Assembly: GCA_963761615.1 (NCBI GenBank)
Contig: CAVXGU010000003.1
Coordinates: 1,116,001 to 1,180,000 of the forward strand
Reading direction: 5' to 3'
Source of the DNA: CAVXGU01 sp963761615
GTDB taxonomy: Bacteria; Acidobacteriota; Vicinamibacteria; Vicinamibacterales; CAVVIG01
DNA: 64,000 nucleotides
Part shown: positions 60,862 to 64,000 of the stretch, piece after piece
Layout of the letters: the number at the start of each line of letters is the position of its first letter
Position numbering within the stretch: the first letter of the stretch is position 1
The notes under the pieces: model-generated
What the model was told of the DNA's origin: nothing
Databases searched by the model: none
What the model saw: only the letters and a program-made list of their open reading frames with translations
Translations under genes and position numbers: made by a program

Positions 60862-62097
60862 ATGCGACTTTCGAAACGTGTCGGCACAGCGATAGCGATG
60901 GCCGCGTGCGCGGCCCTGCTCGGAACCCTTCCGGCGGCCGCGCAGGCGCGCAGACCAGCCCCGGCGCCGGCCACGTCCCGATCTGCCGATGGATATCTGA
61001 CGGCCACTCGACTCGGTGGCTCGACGTCGCTGTACCGGCCGGACCTGACTGACGCCGCCAGCGTGAAGCGGATGGCCGGCGTGCGTGGCATGGAGGCCGA
61101 CATCCGGAAGGTGTTGGCCGACAGCGGTCTGTCCGAAACGGCCGACCAGGTGGTGGCGATGCTGTCCAACGCCCCGGCCGCCGTGAGAGGCGGGGCGTGC
61201 CGCGACGCCAGACCGGAAGACGGCACGCTCGTGGACTGCGACTTCGCCCCCGGTGGAACGCTCGAGTGGATGGCCTACCGGCCGAACATCGGCCGGCGCG
61301 ATCGGACGCCGGATCGCCTGGAGAAGGTTCGATGGGGCGGCCGGGCGCCGTTCAAGGCCTTTCTGTTCCGCGTGACGACCGACGGCCGAATCTACACGTT
61401 CGTCCTTCCGAAGGTGTGCAGCAACCTCTCGTTGATGTCGGTGCAGGACGTCCCCAGGGTGGCCGTCGCGGAGCCGCCGCCGCCCCCGCCGCCGCCCCCG
61501 CCGCCACCCCCGCCGCCGCCCCCGCCACCACCGCCCCCGCCGCCACCCCCGCCGCCACCCCCGCCCCCGCCCCCGCCCCCGCCTCCTGCGGCGGCGAAAG
61601 CGAGCCCGTTCTTCATCGACGCCCTGATCGGCAAGGATCGCCGCGTCAGGCCGATTGAGGGCCGCACGACGGGCAACGGCAACCCGGTGACGGCGAACGC
61701 CGGCGCGTCCGACTTCGTGCAGTGCACACCGCTCGTCGGCGTCAAGGTGGGCGTGGCGAAGCGGTTCGCGAGCAACTGGGAGCTGGCCGGCACCGGCGGC
61801 GTCGCGTTCAGCCTGGTGCGCGCCGACCAGAAGGTGCACCAGAACGAGGTGCTGGTCGACATCGAAGCGAACAAGTACCTGGCCGACAACGCGTTCATCG
61901 GGACGGGCCTCTCGTTGTGGGACGTCACCCACAGCGACGCGTTCACGCCGGCGCTGCTGCTGCACTTCGGCGTGCCGCTCGGCCACCATCCGAGTCACCA
62001 GACGTACTTCCTGGCCGAAGGCCGTCTGTTCTTCGATCACGCTGACGACCTCCGGAACAACTACCAGTTCTGGGGCGGCGTGCGGGTTCACTTCTAG
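60862..62097 (+). CDS. Exported protein with poly-proline spacer and outer-membrane barrel
   Basis: 411 residues with a signal peptide (MRLSKRVGTAIAMAACAALL, cleavage near AAAQA). Residues about 40-200 form a globular domain with two CysCys-type pairs (GACRDARPEDGTLVDCDF; VCSNLSL). Then comes an uninterrupted run of about 38-40 prolines (codons within about 61474-61588). A C-terminal part with alternating strands (NWELAGTGGVAFSLVRADQK; YFLAEGRLFFDHADDL) ends VRVHF, typical of an OmpA-size barrel. Proline spacers often bridge envelope layers. Confidence 0.8.
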   Translation: MRLSKRVGTAIAMAACAALLGTLPAAAQARRPAPAPATSRSADGYLTATRLGGSTSLYRPDLTDAASVKRMAGVRGMEADIRKVLADSGLSETADQVVAMLSNAPAAVRGGACRDARPEDGTLVDCDFAPGGTLEWMAYRPNIGRRDRTPDRLEKVRWGGRAPFKAFLFRVTTDGRIYTFVLPKVCSNLSLMSVQDVPRVAVAEPPPPPPPPPPPPPPPPPPPPPPPPPPPPPPPPPPPPPPAAAKASPFFIDALIGKDRRVRPIEGRTTGNGNPVTANAGASDFVQCTPLVGVKVGVAKRFASNWELAGTGGVAFSLVRADQKVHQNEVLVDIEANKYLADNAFIGTGLSLWDVTHSDAFTPALLLHFGVPLGHHPSHQTYFLAEGRLFFDHADDLRNNYQFWGGVRVHF

Positions 62098-62139
62098 TCG
62101 TTCATGCGGACACGTGTTTCTCAGGAAGAGACGGATCAA

Positions 62140-62871
62140 ATGATGAAGCGAGCTTTGTGGATTGCGCTGGCGCTCTCGGTCGTCAGCATCGCCTCGGCGT
62201 CGACCGCGCGAGCGGACGAGTGGAATCGGAAGACGCAGATCACCTTCAGTCGGCCCGTGGAGATCTCCGGCCATGTGCTGCCGGCTGGCACCTACCGGTT
62301 CCAGATGGCGGACTCGAGCGACCGCCATATCGTGCAGATCCTCAGCGCCGACGGATCGAAGATCATGGCGACCGTGATGACGATTCCCGACTACCGGCTC
62401 ACGCGGACGGACGAGACGGTGGTCTCGTTCCGTGAAGTGCCGGCCGGCGCCCCGGAGGCCATCCGGGCGTGGTTCTATCCCGGCAGCAGCGCCGGCGAAG
62501 AGTTCATCTACCGGAAGAATCGGGCCATCGAGCTGGCCAAGGCGTCGAACGTGGTGGTGCCCGCGTTCGCCGCGGACGTCGACGACGATGACGCGTTGAA
62601 GACGGCGCCGATCGTGGCGATCACGCCTGACGCGCAGGAACGTCCGGTCGCCGACGCGATCGAGACGAATCCCGGAACGCTGAGTGCCAGCGTCGGATCG
62701 GTCTCCAGCCAGCCGTCGTCGGCCGACGCCGGAGGCCGCCAGGTCGCGCGGAACGAGCTGCCGAAGACGGCCAGCCCCCTGCCGCTGATCCTGTCCGTGG
62801 GCCTCGGGCTCCTGGCCGCCGGCCTGGGTCTCATGGCGTTCGGCAAGCGCGCGACGGCGCCCATCGCGTAA
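62140..62871 (+). CDS. LPKTA-tail exported protein, sortase substrate candidate
   Basis: 243 residues with a signal peptide (cleavage near ARADE, residue 26), a beta-rich domain (about 27-130, RKTQITFSRPVEISGHVLPA), an acidic linker and a C-terminal sorting signal: LPKTA at 207-211, a hydrophobic helix at 214-234 and basic KR at 236-237. Sortases cleave LPxT|x and join the Thr to an acceptor. CAGGAAGAG precedes ATG 62140. The next genes are a VWA protein and a probable sortase, so substrate and enzyme are linked. Confidence 0.8.
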   Translation: MMKRALWIALALSVVSIASASTARADEWNRKTQITFSRPVEISGHVLPAGTYRFQMADSSDRHIVQILSADGSKIMATVMTIPDYRLTRTDETVVSFREVPAGAPEAIRAWFYPGSSAGEEFIYRKNRAIELAKASNVVVPAFAADVDDDDALKTAPIVAITPDAQERPVADAIETNPGTLSASVGSVSSQPSSADAGGRQVARNELPKTASPLPLILSVGLGLLAAGLGLMAFGKRATAPIA

Positions 62872-62883
62872 GAGCGGTTCCAC

Positions 62884-63807
62884 GTGAAGCTGTGGCTCAG
62901 CGCGCTCCTCCTGCTCCAGGCCGTCATCAGCGTCCAGACCGAGCTGGTGACGGTGCCCGTCACGGTGACCGACAGCCAGGGCCGCCACGTGAGGGGGCTC
63001 GGTCAGGAGAGCTTTCGGGTGGTGGAAGACGGCCGGTTGCGGCCCATCGCTGCGTTTGTCGGCGGGGATGCGGACGTGACCCTGGGCCTCGTGGTCGATC
63101 GGAGCCAGAGCATGCGCTCGAAGACGCCGGCTCTCGTGACCGCGGTGTCGGCGCTCTTGCGCTCGACCCGCCCTGGCGATGAGCTGTTCGCGGTGGACGT
63201 CAACGATCGCGTGTCGCTCGTCGGGCGGCCGGACGGTCAGCCATTCACGCAGGACATCGAGGGGTTGCAGGCGGCCGTGGTCGATGTCCGCGCGGAAGGC
63301 CGGACGGCGCTCTACGACGCCGTCGCCGAGGGGCTGCAGCATCTGCAACTCGGACACGCGGAGACCCGCGCGCTCGTCGTGATCAGCGACGGCGGCGACA
63401 ACGCGAGCGAGCGGACGTACGCGGAGATTCTGGCCCTGGTACGGCAGTCCAACGTGGTGATCGACGCCATCGGCCTGTTCGGCACGTCCACGGCCGAGGA
63501 GGACGAGAATCCCGGGCTCCTCAAGCGGTTGTGCCGCGATACGGGCGGCGTGGCCTACTTTCCGCGGACCGACGATGACATTGCGGCCGCCGCGACCGAG
63601 ATCGCCGGCGATCTCCGGGCGCAGTATCTGCTCGGCTTCGTGCCAGCCGACCGTGCCGACGGGCCCGCGTTTCGAAAGATCGCGGTCACGGTGAGCGCGC
63701 CCGGCCGCGGCCGGCTTCACGTTCGTGCGCGGACGGGGTACCTGCTGCCGGCCAAACAGGCTGACGACGACCGGGCGCGCGAACACACGGGACCGGGGAC
63801 ACCATGA
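62884..63807 (+). CDS. VWFA-domain acidobacterial-type exported protein
   Basis: 307 residues from GTG 62884 with a short signal peptide (VKLWLSALLLLQAVIS). An N-terminal small domain (VTVTDSQGRHVRGLGQESFR) precedes a von Willebrand A domain whose metal-ion-dependent adhesion site begins D72-x-S74-x-S76 (DRSQSM) and continues with TRPGDELFAVD and ALVVISDGGDNASE. This matches the VWFA-related family expanded in Acidobacteria. No LPxTG is present. The stop overlaps the start of the sortase (ATGA). Confidence 0.88.
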   Translation: MKLWLSALLLLQAVISVQTELVTVPVTVTDSQGRHVRGLGQESFRVVEDGRLRPIAAFVGGDADVTLGLVVDRSQSMRSKTPALVTAVSALLRSTRPGDELFAVDVNDRVSLVGRPDGQPFTQDIEGLQAAVVDVRAEGRTALYDAVAEGLQHLQLGHAETRALVVISDGGDNASERTYAEILALVRQSNVVIDAIGLFGTSTAEEDENPGLLKRLCRDTGGVAYFPRTDDDIAAAATEIAGDLRAQYLLGFVPADRADGPAFRKIAVTVSAPGRGRLHVRARTGYLLPAKQADDDRAREHTGPGTP

Positions 63808-64000
63808 CCTGGACGTCCGCCCGCGGCTGGGTGGCCGGCGGGCTCCTGGCGGCCGGCCTCCTGGCGTGCGGGTACGTCGCGTACGTGGTCGTCGACGCGA
63901 GGACCTACCAGCGGGTCGAGCGGCGGCGATTCGAGCAGGCGCCCGCGCCCCCGGCCGCCGACGCGGCCTCCGCGCCGATGGCCGGAGACGCGATTGGCGA
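63804..64000 (+). CDS. Probable class D sortase, N-terminal part (partial)
   Basis: The frame starts ATG 63804 (overlapping the VWA stop) and runs off the right edge. The 65 visible residues are MTWTSARGWVAGGLLAAGLL and then CGYVAYVVVDARTYQRVERR, a membrane anchor followed by the [GxxxYVxVDAxxYQ] pattern that opens class D sortases of Gram-negative bacteria, then a Pro/Ala linker and GDAIG, where the catalytic barrel usually begins. The catalytic His, Cys and Arg lie outside the window, so the assignment rests on the N-terminus and on the LPKTA protein upstream. Confidence 0.65.
   Translation, partial: MTWTSARGWVAGGLLAAGLLACGYVAYVVVDARTYQRVERRRFEQAPAPPAADAASAPMAGDAIG

Noticed and set aside
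61352..61946. Minus-strand poly-glycine or poly-alanine frames opposite the proline run
   Set aside because: They are mirror images of the CCG/CCC repeat and carry no start or domain evidence.

Overview
The window is high-GC, gene-dense chromosomal DNA. It most resembles an acidobacterium, probably of the Vicinamibacteria type; this is inferred from gene content, as no rRNA is present. The pointers are two TonB-dependent receptors with an N-terminal carboxypeptidase-regulatory-like domain, a VWFA-related protein of the type expanded in Acidobacteria, a sortase start beside an LPxTG-like protein, GTG/TTG starts, and many secreted proteins of unknown function. I see no rRNA, tRNA, CRISPR array, insertion sequence or prophage.

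Layout. 1-12 kb: start of a membrane protein, a TonB receptor, ferritin plus fatty-acid desaturase, a RegB/RegA-type redox two-component pair divergent from a second TonB receptor with two RegA-like sites between them, an fdxA-nuoB-nuoI cluster, and a TPR/aspartyl-protease protein. 12-20 kb: unusual intergenic repeats, a thioesterase, a large metallopeptidase/beta-propeller/beta-barrel protein, an ECF sigma/anti-sigma/TlpA-like operon and several small proteins. 20-33 kb: SCO1-like copper protein, DUF72, hydrolase, DinB, penicillin acylase, a PH-domain/di-haem cytochrome, YvcK, a stand-alone LigD phosphoesterase, a peptide transporter, a CCAEP-tail radical SAM protein followed by an ATP-grasp enzyme, and YggX. 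33-46 kb: molybdopterin oxidoreductase divergent from NDH-2, an ALG1-like mannosyltransferase, a LysR regulator, two sensor kinases, a DnaA-N-like protein, an RRM protein with a clear promoter and an MFS transporter.

46-51 kb: an efflux operon (membrane fusion protein, ATPase, frameshifted permease, TetR regulator) whose promoter carries a palindromic candidate operator. 51-57 kb: small membrane proteins, two polytopic glycosyltransferase-like proteins and an acetyltransferase. 57-64 kb: a GroES with a basic tail followed by a truncated GroEL remnant, then a run of exported or surface proteins (SYLF, YXWGXW-like, coiled coil, poly-proline barrel), ending in an LPKTA-tail protein, a VWA protein and the start of a probable class D sortase.

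Themes. Redox and metal handling recur (RegBA, ferritin, SCO1, ferredoxin/NuoB/NuoI, NDH-2, di-haem cytochrome, YggX), as do envelope biogenesis and export. Gene calls rest on reading conserved motifs by eye; no database search was run, and start codons are best judgements.
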